NCBI RefSeq assembly: GCF_016908395.1
Contig: NZ_JAFBDU010000001.1
Location: 1,054,001-1,118,000 of the forward strand
Length of the DNA: 64,000 nucleotides
Direction: 5' to 3'
Origin: Metabacillus crassostreae
GTDB taxonomy: Bacteria; Bacillota; Bacilli; Bacillales; Bacillaceae
Positions 1 through 7,718 of the stretch are shown here, piece after piece. How positions within the stretch are numbered: the first letter of the stretch is position 1; every line of letters starts with the position of its first letter. The position numbers and the translations under genes were made by a program. The notes below the pieces were generated by a model that saw nothing but the letters and a program-made list of their open reading frames with translations, was not told the DNA's origin and did no database searches.

Positions 1-2
1 TG

Positions 3-419
3 GTAGAAGCATTTACTACTGGAAATGATCCTTCACATCCAACCCAAAGCTATAAAATGCAACAAAGCAATGATATTATCTATGGCTTAAAGCCTTCACA
101 AGCAAAAAAACCGGTCCAAGCTGTTAATGAACTTACAGAACAATGTATTTCAGGTTTTATGCTTTGTCAATGTAAGTCAATGTCAGGATCATTAACTATG
201 GCAGCATGTGAAATTACTAACCCTGTATTACGTCGTGTAGTTGCTGATAGTGTACCTAACTTTATTGAAATGGCTTACGAAATATTCTTATATCAAAACA
301 AACACAACTACTACCAAGTTCCACAATTACAACAACAAGATATGAACCAAATGTTAAATGCATATACAACATCATCAACTAGTGGTGCAATGAATCAACA
401 ACCTAAATATATGCAATAG
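3..419 (+). CDS. Spore coat protein, CotF family (5' end outside window)
   Basis: The reading frame is open from the first bases of the window, so the start lies upstream and only the last 138 residues are seen. The visible part has the CotF/YhcQ-type coat protein layout: a helical core around residues FMLCQCKSMSGSLTMAACE, the segment NPVLRRVVADSVPNFIEMAYE, then a Gln/Asn/Tyr-rich tail ending in NQQPKYMQ. Such proteins are structural components of the spore coat. The gene is followed by a structured RNA candidate with its own terminator. Family assignment is by recognition of the pattern; which CotF paralogue it is cannot be told from the fragment. Confidence 0.75.
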   Translation, partial: VEAFTTGNDPSHPTQSYKMQQSNDIIYGLKPSQAKKPVQAVNELTEQCISGFMLCQCKSMSGSLTMAACEITNPVLRRVVADSVPNFIEMAYEIFLYQNKHNYYQVPQLQQQDMNQMLNAYTTSSTSGAMNQQPKYMQ

Positions 420-452
420 ACTAAAACATTAAAAATTCCATTATTTAGTCTT

Positions 453-486
453 GACTATTACTTTACAAAGAGATTTCTACATGTTA
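453..486 (+). promoter_or_regulatory. Possible sigma-F/sigma-G type promoter for the RNA at 493
   Basis: CATGTTA at 480-486 fits the forespore -10 consensus (CATNHTA). The -35 region at about 455-459 (CTATT) matches only the YAT core of that consensus. A TTGACT at 451-456 has no good sigma-A -10 at normal spacing. Transcription from this -10 would begin near 493, just before the RNA stem at 499. Inference from a short motif only. Confidence 0.3.
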
Positions 487-492
487 AGATTT

Positions 493-597
493 AAAAAATT
501 ATCCTCTTCGAAACATTCGCTTGTTGCGGGACACTTAACCATGTACGGGTCGAAGGGGATAATAAGTGACTACACGTTAAGTGTAGTCACTTTTTTA
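493..597 (+). ncRNA. Candidate structured small RNA with three-way junction and terminator
   Basis: A 13-bp closing stem pairs 499-511 with 550-562 (one G-U pair). Inside its 38-nt loop are two small hairpins: 512-515 with 522-525, and 531-533 with 542-544. A strong Rho-independent terminator follows immediately. No protein frame here has a ribosome site. The size, autonomous terminator, possible forespore -10 and coat-gene neighbour recall sporulation small RNAs such as CsfG, but I cannot confirm homology. It could instead be a leader RNA for the 68-residue gene at 753. Confidence 0.45.
564..597 (+). terminator. Rho-independent terminator of the RNA candidate
   Basis: A perfect 12-bp stem pairs 564-575 with 581-592 around the loop GTTAA, followed by a T-run. 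Confidence 0.85.
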
Positions 598-752
598 TTT
601 GAATATTTTTTAAGATACGATGATAGATTTAGTTTTTTCTCCTAAAATAATAGTGATATTACACTTTTTCTGATATTATAAAATTATGTATGAATTATAT
701 TATTGAGTTTTGAAATGACGACGATTAATGGTGTATTCTAGGAGGAGCTACT

Positions 753-959
753 ATGTTACATACAAATGAATTTTTGTATTTACCAACAGACGTCGGTACC
801 ATTCGTGTAGATATTTATTACAAGCACGCTATTTTCCATGTTCAGGCCGAGTTGAATGGTTTAATGTCGTCTTCATACGATCGAAAGAAAGTTGAAGCTG
901 TAAAGAAATCCTTACTCCTTTTAGCTAAAGAACATCATGCTTTCGGGCATCACGAATAA
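753..959 (+). CDS. Small protein of unknown function (68 aa)
   Basis: The start ATG is preceded by a very strong ribosome site (AGGAGGAGC, about 5 nt away), which supports a real gene. I do not recognise the family. The protein is soluble-looking. It opens with an acidic/aromatic segment containing a TDVGTIRVDIYY beta-like stretch, then a Lys-rich helix (DRKKVEAVKKSLLLLAKEHH) and a His-rich end (HHAFGHHE). There are no cysteines, signal peptide or membrane segment. It lies between the RNA terminator and yneK on the same strand; 119 nt separate it from yneK, so co-transcription is possible but unproven. Confidence 0.65.
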   Translation: MLHTNEFLYLPTDVGTIRVDIYYKHAIFHVQAELNGLMSSSYDRKKVEAVKKSLLLLAKEHHAFGHHE

Positions 960-1078
960 ACATTAATTAGATTTAAAACATTTACTCATTACAACAGTAA
1001 TCATTATGCTATTAATATAAATATGTTTTACTGTCCATAACGATTTATTAAACTGTTTTTGTTTGAGGTGATATAAAA

Positions 1079-1504
1079 ATGTTAGATGGTTGGTTTATGT
1101 GGTTTATATTATTTTGGGTTGTATTCCTAATTTCAATGTTTGCTATAGGTGGGTTTTTCATGTTCCGAAAATTTTTACAAAGACTACCTAAAGAAGATGG
1201 GAAATCAGATCTAGACTGGCAAGACTATTATCTAGAAAAAACGAAACATTTATGGAAGCAACAAGAGAAAGATTTATTAGAGGATTTAGTAGAACCAGTT
1301 CCAGAGTTATTCCGAGATGTGGCTCGTGCAAAAATAGCAGGCAGAATTGGACAGCTTGCATTGAAAGAAAACTCATCAACAATTACATTAGACTTAATTA
1401 TCCGCGGATATATAATGGCTACCCCTAAGAGAGATCATAAATTCTTAATGAAAAGATTAAAGGAAAAACAAATTGATTACTCTCCTTACAAAGCCCTATT
1501 TTGA
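1079..1504 (+). CDS. yneK: YneK-like membrane-anchored protein (DUF2621)
   Basis: This 141-residue protein has one N-terminal membrane segment (about residues 4-30, ending in FFMFRKF) and a charged cytosolic domain. The domain includes the PEDGKSDLDWQDYY motif and a C-terminal segment with PKRDHKFLMKRLKEK. That pattern fits the DUF2621/YneK family of spore formers, whose function is not established. The ATG has GAGGTG upstream. It converges on ccdC, with a shared bidirectional terminator between them, as in the B. subtilis yneK-yneJ arrangement. Confidence 0.8.
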   Translation: MLDGWFMWFILFWVVFLISMFAIGGFFMFRKFLQRLPKEDGKSDLDWQDYYLEKTKHLWKQQEKDLLEDLVEPVPELFRDVARAKIAGRIGQLALKENSSTITLDLIIRGYIMATPKRDHKFLMKRLKEKQIDYSPYKALF

Positions 1505-1540
1505 TTACGGCTATAGTATCTATTCTAGTTAAACGATAAT

Positions 1541-1575
1541 AAAAATCCGAAACATTAAATATGTTTCGGATTTTT
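1541..1575. terminator. Bidirectional terminator between yneK and ccdC
   Basis: A perfect 15-bp inverted repeat (1541-1555 with 1561-1575, loop TAAAT) has A/T runs on both sides, so it can stop both convergent genes. Confidence 0.9.
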
Positions 1576-1581
1576 ATTATT

Positions 1582-2067
1582 TCATGTAAGAACATTATTA
1601 TTTGATCCATTCAGCTTATGTTGAACCTTCTGAAATGAGCGATACATGGAAATTCGCCATGGAACAATCATACCAAAAGCTAGAATCCAAAACATCCCAC
1701 TCAATTCTCCAATATCAATATGACTACTTAAAAATGATTTCATAATAATACGAACAATTAATAATCCTATTAAAATAAATACGAACGCTTTAGAACGTTT
1801 TAGATAAATTTTATCATCCCTAACTTCGAAGGAAGATGTTTTAATTAAAAATATTGAAAAAAACATACCAACTAGCAAAGCTTCAATAATTTGAAAGCCT
1901 GAAACTCGAAAAAATGGATGAATAAACATAAGTGCGCCAGTACTCATAAAAATAGGAGGAAGTATAATTTTTTTTGCGGTCGCAGGCTTTTTAGCTGACC
2001 TCATTCTAATAAATAAGACAAACAAGGCCATCAAAACTGCAAAAATAGATGTAATAACTGTGATCAA
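1582..2067 (-). CDS. ccdC: CcdC, cytochrome c biogenesis-associated membrane protein
   Basis: CcdC/YneJ is an integral membrane protein encoded with CcdA. Its exact role in cytochrome c maturation is not defined, and it is reported to be dispensable in B. subtilis. The sequence shows about four to five hydrophobic segments (the N-terminal 20 residues; PPIFMSTGALMFIHPFF; IEALLVGMFFSIFLI; AFVFILIGLLIVRIIM; MFWILAFGMIVPWRI) and a basic C-terminus. A TTG at 2076 abuts AAAGGA directly, whereas the TTG at 2067 sits 9 nt from it, so 2067 is preferred. It belongs to the ccdA-yneI-ccdC group, but a terminator separates it from yneI. Confidence 0.85.
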   Translation of the reverse strand: MITVITSIFAVLMALFVLFIRMRSAKKPATAKKIILPPIFMSTGALMFIHPFFRVSGFQIIEALLVGMFFSIFLIKTSSFEVRDDKIYLKRSKAFVFILIGLLIVRIIMKSFLSSHIDIGELSGMFWILAFGMIVPWRISMYRSFQKVQHKLNGSNNNVLT

Positions 2068-2240
2068 ATATATCAATCCTTTACTAGACAGCTAATAGTC
2101 TTAGTATAAACGAAAATTACTAAATTACCTATAATCTTTTTAAGCATTTTCACTATGTAGTTCAATAATATTAAGTAAAACGTCAACTAAAAGAATTTAC
2201 TAATCTCAATCAACATAGCTTCAAAACTAATAAAAATAAA

Positions 2241-2270
2241 AAACCATTTAAGGTATGACTTAAATGGTTT
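2241..2270 (-). terminator. Terminator downstream of yneI
   Basis: A 12-bp stem (2241-2252 with 2259-2270) is followed on the minus strand by a T-rich run. Confidence 0.85.
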
Positions 2271-2279
2271 GCTCTATTA

Positions 2280-2639
2280 TTAACCTAGAACACGAGTAAT
2301 AGCTTCTATTACACGATTCTCATCAAAAGGTTTTACAATAAAATCCTTTGCACCTGACTCAATCGCTTCAACAACCATTTTTTGCTGACCCATTGCTGAA
2401 CACATTATAATTTTCGCATCTGGGTATTGACTTTTTATTTCCCTCAGTGCTTCGATACCATTCTGCTCAGGCATCGTAATATCCATAGTAACTAAGTCAG
2501 GTTTCTCTTTTTCAAACAGCTCAACAGCTTGCAAACCGTTTTCTGCCTCTCCGACGACCTCATGATTCGCCTTTATTAATATATTTGATAAAGTCATTCT
2601 CATAAACTTGGCATCATCAACAATTAATATTCTAGCCAC
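2280..2639 (-). CDS. yneI: CheY-like single-domain response regulator YneI
   Basis: A stand-alone receiver domain of 119 residues. The acidic pair is D8-D9, the phospho-acceptor is D53 (in TMDITMP), the switch serine is S81 and the conserved lysine is K103 (in VKPF). There is no output domain, so it must act through a partner, which is not known. The GTG at 2639 is chosen because GGAGG lies 8 nt upstream and the protein then begins MARILIVDDAKF, typical of the family; a longer frame to 2660 lacks a ribosome site. It lies between ccdA and ccdC as in B. subtilis. Confidence 0.9.
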   Translation of the reverse strand: MARILIVDDAKFMRMTLSNILIKANHEVVGEAENGLQAVELFEKEKPDLVTMDITMPEQNGIEALREIKSQYPDAKIIMCSAMGQQKMVVEAIESGAKDFIVKPFDENRVIEAITRVLG

Positions 2640-2840
2640 GCCTAGTTCCTCCTCAAACATGATAAAGGAAGCCTGATGATAATAGTCAAACTTCTTCTTG
2701 TGAAAGCGATTGATCGTTGCAAGTTAAGCAAAAGCCTAACAAGCAATATCTATCACGTATACTTATATTATAACAAATATATTCCCTTGGTATAGTAAAT
2801 ATGGCATAAAATTGTTTTTTATAATATTTTTATCTAAGGA

Positions 2841-3548
2841 CTAAAATCCTGTAAAACCACCAAAAATTCGGGTTAAGAATATGATGATCGAGGTCATTAT
2901 ATCGAAAAATAGGAGAATTCCCATAATGATCATAATGTATCCTCCAACTTTCATTATTTTTAAATTATGCTTTTTAATCCACCCAAGTTTGCCAATAAAA
3001 AACGATAAGACAAGGAATGGAACAGCAAAACCTAAAATATAAGCAATCATATAAATCATTGCAGAATTTGGATTTGAAGCTGCCATCCAAATAACAGCAG
3101 ATAATATCGGTCCAGTACATGGTGTCCAACCAGCAGCAAATGCCATTCCAATTAATGATGAACCAAGATATCCAGCTGGACGATTCTTAAATTCAAATCG
3201 ACGTTCTTTCATTAAAAAACTTGGTGTGAAAATTCCAATAGTCATTAAACCAAAAACGACAATTAGTATTGCTCCTATTTGTCTTATAAGGTCCTGATAA
3301 TTTTGAAAAATCTCCCCAATGAATGATGTACCAAAACCTAAGGCGATAAAAATTGCAGAAAAACCTATCAAGAAAAAGATAGTATGTAGCAAACTCCTTT
3401 TTTGCAAGAGAGCATTTTCTGATTTTATTTCAGTAACAGAAACTCCTGTTATATACGATAGGAAAGCAGGATATAGTGGTAAGCAACACGGAGAAATAAA
3501 AGATAAAAATCCAGCTCCGAAAGCTAAAAAAATATTTACATCAGCCAT
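2841..3548 (-). CDS. ccdA: CcdA, thiol-disulfide transporter for cytochrome c maturation
   Basis: CcdA moves reducing equivalents from cytosolic thioredoxin across the membrane to extracytoplasmic thiol-disulfide proteins used for c-type cytochrome assembly and spore cortex formation. The 235-residue protein has six predicted membrane helices. It carries the two redox cysteine regions of the DsbD/CcdA fold: [12 protein letters not shown] in helix 1 and GWTPCTGP in helix 4. The ATG follows GGAGGAATACC. It is first in the ccdA, yneI, ccdC series on this strand and diverges from the spo0E-like gene. Confidence 0.93.
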   Translation of the reverse strand: MADVNIFLAFGAGFLSFISPCCLPLYPAFLSYITGVSVTEIKSENALLQKRSLLHTIFFLIGFSAIFIALGFGTSFIGEIFQNYQDLIRQIGAILIVVFGLMTIGIFTPSFLMKERRFEFKNRPAGYLGSSLIGMAFAAGWTPCTGPILSAVIWMAASNPNSAMIYMIAYILGFAVPFLVLSFFIGKLGWIKKHNLKIMKVGGYIMIIMGILLFFDIMTSIIIFLTRIFGGFTGF

Positions 3549-3785
3549 GGTATTCCTCCTATAGAGAATGTCTTCTCTATTCTAGCAAATTAACCGTTAA
3601 ATCAATAATTAAAAGTTGTGACACTTTTATGTCAATTTAATAACAACTTATATATTCTCTTTTCATTCATACTAAATAGGCATTATAATAGATTCATTGT
3701 TGTTACATTATCTTCCTTTGAACCAATTCCAAATAAAGGGTATAATTAATGTACAATAAATTATTTACAGAAAGGACAAGTTCTC

Positions 3786-3968
3786 GTGTCTAAACAAGAA
3801 TTACTTCAAATAATTGAAAAGAAACGAGCTGAGCTAATTGACATTGTCCTAAAAAATGGGCTAAATTCAACTATATCATTAAAATATAGTCAAGAACTTG
3901 ATAAACTATTAACACAATACATTAGAGATGACCATGACTCGAAAAATAACAAACAAGCTTGTTCCTAA
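3786..3968 (+). CDS. Spo0E-like aspartyl phosphatase
   Basis: Small Spo0E-family proteins dephosphorylate phosphorylated Spo0A and so delay sporulation. This 60-residue protein has two helices, with the signature SQELDKLLTQY in the second (residues about 35-45). It starts at GTG after AGAAAGGAC. Its position next to ccdA matches ynzD in B. subtilis, so it is probably that orthologue. Target specificity for Spo0A is inferred from the family, not shown here. Confidence 0.85.
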   Translation: MSKQELLQIIEKKRAELIDIVLKNGLNSTISLKYSQELDKLLTQYIRDDHDSKNNKQACS

Positions 3969-3972
3969 AAAG

Positions 3973-4001
3973 TAAAAGCACGCAATAATCGCGTGCTTTT
4001 A
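3973..4001 (+). terminator. Terminator of the spo0E-like gene
   Basis: An 11-bp stem (3973-3983 with 3991-4001) with the loop AATAATC. Confidence 0.8.
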
Positions 4002-4050
4002 CTATGCATTTATTTTTCGATACCCGATCTATCTCTCGTATATCAAAAAT

Positions 4051-4069
4051 AAAAGCCCGTAAAACGGGA
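4051..4069 (-). terminator. Weak terminator after yneF
   Basis: A short GC stem (CCCGT/ACGGG, 4056-4060 with 4064-4068) is followed on the minus strand by CTTTTATTTTT. The stem is only 5 bp, so confidence is limited. Confidence 0.5.
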
Positions 4070-4071
4070 TT

Positions 4072-4290
4072 TTATTTCATTTGACCATTCATAGATTTTA
4101 GCATTTGATTGATCTTCTTTTGAGATGGCTTCATACCCATTTGCATCATCATCATTTTTAACATTTGCTCGTTAATTGGTGGATTTTTCTTTAGATAAGT
4201 CATCATATATTTACGCGCGATGAAAAATCCTAGTGCAACACCAGCAAGTAATGCTAGGATGCCTACTAGAATAACAACCCATAATTCCAT
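4072..4290 (-). CDS. yneF: YneF, UPF0154 small membrane protein
   Basis: A 72-residue protein with one N-terminal membrane helix (residues 3-25), then the conserved [19 protein letters not shown] segment and a Met/Lys-rich tail. This is the UPF0154 pattern found throughout Firmicutes, of unknown function. It lies 85 nt downstream of sirA, as yneF follows yneE in B. subtilis. The ATG has GGAGG upstream. Confidence 0.9.
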   Translation of the reverse strand: MELWVVILVGILALLAGVALGFFIARKYMMTYLKKNPPINEQMLKMMMMQMGMKPSQKKINQMLKSMNGQMK

Positions 4291-4375
4291 TATATTTCCT
4301 CCTTCATGTTGTCTATCTTACAGTGTACTAAACCCTATGACATTATACAACATTTGCAGTATAATTTCCTCATTT

Positions 4376-4825
4376 TTAAACAAAATTTCTTTCTTTAATA
4401 GGATTTAACCATCCATACCGTTCACCTTGTAAATCCATCGCTAAAAAACAAGGATCAAATTTTCTTAATACTTCAAAGAAAATAGTTTCTGCCTCATAAC
4501 TACCATCAGAAGAAAGCTCTAAATGCGAGTCTTTAACAATTAATGTTGCATTACCTCTATTACCACGAATTTCAATTTTATGTATATGATGTAAATTCTG
4601 ATAGTCTAGCCTAGCCGATAAATGTGTACTAAGTAATTGATGAATAAATAATGTTGGTATTGGTTTTGTTATATAATTTACTTGTTTTTCAAGTGTATCT
4701 ACATGATTAGATCGAACTGTTGTCCAGTGAAAGTCCTGAAACAGATGGTAGATTTTTGATTCTCGACCAAAGTAGTGACTTGCAAATTCTTCTTCTATTA
4801 GATAAATATAATAGTGCCTCACCAT
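4376..4825 (-). CDS. sirA: SirA, sporulation inhibitor of replication
   Basis: SirA (YneE) is made under Spo0A control and binds domain I of DnaA to block new replication rounds as cells commit to sporulation. The 149-residue sequence carries the family's RHYYIYLIEEEFASHYFGRES opening and the ERYGWLNP ending. The ATG at 4825 is chosen over that at 4843: GAGGTGAG lies just upstream of it, and the protein then starts close to the conserved RHYY motif. It sits upstream of yneF. Activity on DnaA is inferred from the family. Confidence 0.87.
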   Translation of the reverse strand: MVRHYYIYLIEEEFASHYFGRESKIYHLFQDFHWTTVRSNHVDTLEKQVNYITKPIPTLFIHQLLSTHLSARLDYQNLHHIHKIEIRGNRGNATLIVKDSHLELSSDGSYEAETIFFEVLRKFDPCFLAMDLQGERYGWLNPIKERNFV

Positions 4826-5023
4826 TTCTCTCACCTCATCCATTCTATTACAATTATTATAAAAGAAAGTGAAAGCAATAATTGTCTGAAAGCGGAGAAA
4901 GAAGCCACTAGTTTTGTCGAAATAATATAACTAGTAAACTAGTATCAAAATATTATATTATTTTGGTTTAACATAGAATTTTTGTTTGTGTTTTTCGATA
5001 TAGTCTTTTGGTCTTCAGTATAA

Positions 5024-5165
5024 GCTTTTCCGAAGTATCAATAGTATGCAAAAATTAAGAAATATTGAAGACAGCAAATAAAGACCCGAACTGTTAGGAG
5101 AAGAATTAATAGAACGATTACCTAATAATTAATTCGAGTCTATCATTAGCCCTAATACTTAAATT
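5024..5165 (-). repeat. Hairpin repeat family A, partial copy D
   Basis: On the minus strand this matches the copies at 14321, 19220 and 35734: AAGTATT..GGCTAATGAT, the arms CTCGAATTA and TTCGGGTCTTTATTTGCTGTC, then TTTTGCATACTAT before the match is lost. The outer terminal repeat is degenerate. It fills much of the 350-bp gap between sirA and ynzC; in B. subtilis, as I recall, tkt lies in this gap and is absent here. The rest of 4844-5174 shows nothing recognisable. Confidence 0.75.
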
Positions 5166-5174
5166 CCATCCTCT

Positions 5175-5405
5175 TTAATGTAAGTTTTGATTTCTCTCAT
5201 TTTTCAACTTCTGAGGAGTCACATCATTTCCATTCGGATCTACAACAGTTACACCTTTTAATGTGTTTTTCATAGAAGAGCGAAATACTTGTAAATATTC
5301 TTCTCGAAGTGATTTCTGCTCTACCTTTTCCTCTTCAGATAATCCACTTGCTTTTGCCTTTTTGGATAACTCATTTATACGATCAATTTTTAATTTAGGT
5401 AACAT
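5175..5405 (-). CDS. ynzC: YnzC, UPF0291/DUF896 protein
   Basis: A 76-residue helical-hairpin protein with the family motifs [13 protein letters not shown] near the start, [17 protein letters not shown] in the centre and [15 protein letters not shown] near the end. Function is unknown; in B. subtilis ynzC belongs to the SOS-induced yneA-yneB-ynzC operon. The ATG at 5405 is used rather than the TTG one codon earlier, because GGGAGAG is spaced better for it. Here a 312-nt gap containing a palindromic repeat separates it from yneB. Confidence 0.9.
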   Translation of the reverse strand: MLPKLKIDRINELSKKAKASGLSEEEKVEQKSLREEYLQVFRSSMKNTLKGVTVVDPNGNDVTPQKLKNERNQNLH

Positions 5406-5430
5406 CAATTTGTCTCTCCCTTCTTACTTT

Positions 5431-5542
5431 GGCTCTGTTAAACTATTCTGTTGATTTGACACACTTCTCTAAGCAGGAGTCTCATGCCTTTCACTCCAAA
5501 CAAAAAAGTGCTAAAAAATCAACATTATGCTTTAACATAGCC
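5431..5542. repeat. MITE-like palindromic element, family B (112 bp)
   Basis: The ends are inverted repeats: GGCTCTGTTAAA at 5431 and the complement of GGCTATGTTAAA ending at 5542. The match extends inward through GTTGATTT...CACTT to roughly 37 bp per side, so the whole element folds back on itself. No coding frame. Similar ends occur at 51344-51393. The element lies in the yneB-ynzC gap; I see nothing else in 5543-5717. Confidence 0.6.
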
Positions 5543-5717
5543 ATAACTTTTAAATTAAAAGTATAAAGTAATACTTTCTTGTATTATCACTTCTGCTAGT
5601 AGATGGAACCTTAAAGATTATTAAAGTTAGCTTATTACTAGAACATACAAGTCATAATACTAAATGAAGAGAAAAAAAACAACTTATTGATATAAGCTAA
5701 ACTGCAATCATATAATT

Positions 5718-6410
<693 letters not shown>

Positions 6411-6435
6411 TTATTTCTAAGTTATTGCTTTACAT

Positions 6436-6747
6436 TTATTCACTTGCAATTTGCTCAATATGATATAAATCAGTTTTTTCAATTGGAACAACAACCAAAT
6501 CTCCTGGTTTAATTAATGTAGAATGAATATTATTTTTTTCCTGTACCCATTTTACAAAATCCTGTTTTGAAATTTCCGTCTTTTTCTGAAATTCATCTGC
6601 TATACTCCATAGACTATCGCCTTCTTTAATTTCAACTTTATGATAGTTTTCCAGACTGTCTGCTTTTCCCGTATATGAAACAATTAAAGTAATTGCTAGG
6701 ATTGATACAATAAAAGTTAGGATATAACATATTGATAATTTATTCAT
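6436..6747 (-). CDS. yneA: YneA, SOS cell division suppressor (LysM)
   Basis: YneA halts cell division during the SOS response. The 103-residue protein has one N-terminal membrane helix (residues 4-25) and a LysM domain outside the membrane (YHKVEIKEGDSLWSIADEF ... LIKPGDLVVVPIE). The ATG at 6747 is used because GAGGTG lies 7 nt upstream; the frame extends to 6849, but that extension runs through the SOS boxes and promoter. It is divergent from lexA and the first gene of yneA-yneB(-ynzC). Confidence 0.93.
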   Translation of the reverse strand: MNKLSICYILTFIVSILAITLIVSYTGKADSLENYHKVEIKEGDSLWSIADEFQKKTEISKQDFVKWVQEKNNIHSTLIKPGDLVVVPIEKTDLYHIEQIASE

Positions 6748-6761
6748 TATAATCACCTCAT

Positions 6762-6819
6762 AGAATATTTGTTCGCCTTTTGATACTTTCAGTATAATAG
6801 GAACAAACGTTCTAGTCAA
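6762..6819 (-). promoter_or_regulatory. yneA promoter with two LexA (SOS) boxes
   Basis: The -35 is TTGACT (6814-6819) and the -10 TATACT (6791-6796), with an exact 17-bp spacer. An SOS box, GAACAAACGTTC at 6801-6812 (consensus GAACN4GTTC), fills the spacer. A second, AGAATATTTGTTCG at 6762-6775, lies downstream of the start point. LexA binding here would block yneA transcription. Confidence 0.85.
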
Positions 6820-6828
6820 GACTTTTCT

Positions 6829-6868
6829 CGAACTTATGTTTGTACTCATAGGTAAATGATGCTATAAT
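6829..6868 (+). promoter_or_regulatory. lexA promoter with LexA (SOS) box
   Basis: The -35 is TTGTAC (6840-6845) and the -10 TATAAT (6863-6868), spacer 17 bp. The box CGAACTTATGTTTG at 6829-6842 overlaps the -35, giving autorepression. Confidence 0.85.
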
Positions 6869-6904
6869 ACACATATATTACATGGATCCGAGGTGTCACA
6901 AAGG

Positions 6905-7525
6905 ATGACGAAACTATCAAAAAGACAACAAGATATATTAACATTTATAAAAGATGAAGTTCAGAAAAAAGGCTATCCACCATCCGTTCGTGAAATTGGG
7001 GAAGCAGTAGGACTAGCTTCAAGTTCAACTGTTCATGGTCATTTAGCTAGACTAGAGTCCAAGGGTCTAATTAGAAGAGATCCAACAAAACCGCGTGCAA
7101 TTGAAATACTAGAAGAAGATAAACATATAATTCCTAAGAGCAATGTTATTAACGTTCCGATAATTGGAAAAGTAACAGCTGGTTTACCTATAACAGCTAT
7201 CGAAAATGTTGAAGAATATTTCCCTCTCCCAGATCGATATGTAACACCAGAAGAACAGATATTTATGCTCGAGATCATGGGTGAAAGTATGATTGAAGCA
7301 GGTATTCTTGATGGAGATCTAGTAATTGTTAAACAACAACAAACAGCTAATAATGGAGATATTGTTGTAGCAATGACAGAGGATGATGAAGCAACCTGCA
7401 AACGATTTTTTAAAGAAAAGGATTATATTCGACTTCAACCTGAAAACTCTACAATGGAACCTATTATTCTACGTAATATAAGCATACTAGGTAAAGTTAT
7501 TGGAGTTTATCGCTCAATACACTAA
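6905..7525 (+). CDS. lexA: LexA, SOS repressor
   Basis: LexA represses the SOS regulon and cleaves itself when stimulated by the RecA filament. The 206-residue protein has the N-terminal winged helix ([12 protein letters not shown] ... [12 protein letters not shown]) and a C-terminal S24 peptidase domain. The cleavage bond is A92-G93 (VTAGLP), with catalytic S128 (MGESM) and K166 (ATCKRF). The ATG at 6905 gives the family start MTKLSKRQ and has GAGGTG upstream; a GTG at 6893 is less well placed. It is divergent from yneA with shared SOS boxes. Confidence 0.96.
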   Translation: MTKLSKRQQDILTFIKDEVQKKGYPPSVREIGEAVGLASSSTVHGHLARLESKGLIRRDPTKPRAIEILEEDKHIIPKSNVINVPIIGKVTAGLPITAIENVEEYFPLPDRYVTPEEQIFMLEIMGESMIEAGILDGDLVIVKQQQTANNGDIVVAMTEDDEATCKRFFKEKDYIRLQPENSTMEPIILRNISILGKVIGVYRSIH

Positions 7526-7554
7526 AAAGCTTACCCAAAAGGGTAAGCTTTTTT
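7524..7554 (+). terminator. lexA terminator
   Basis: A 13-bp stem (7524-7536 with 7541-7553), loop AAAA, then T-run; it overlaps the lexA stop codon. Confidence 0.9.
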
Positions 7555-7680
7555 AGTGGCTAAATTATAAACATTTTGAACTCTATATTATCCATCTTTT
7601 TATTGTCTATCGACCATTTAAAGATATAATATTTATGCTATTTTACAACTATTAAAGCTTGTAACAACTTTACTGACAAA

Positions 7681-7714
7681 AAAAGACCTTCCGTTGATAA
7701 ACGAAAGGTCTTTT
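7681..7714 (-). terminator. glnA terminator
   Basis: A 14-position stem (7681-7694 with 7701-7714, one mismatch) with a T-run on the minus strand, just after the glnA stop. Confidence 0.88.
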
Positions 7715-7718
7715 CTTT

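Noticed and set aside
451-645. Plus-strand 64-codon frame starting TTG at 451
   Set aside because: It has no ribosome site and runs through the RNA stem and terminator, so it is not a credible gene.
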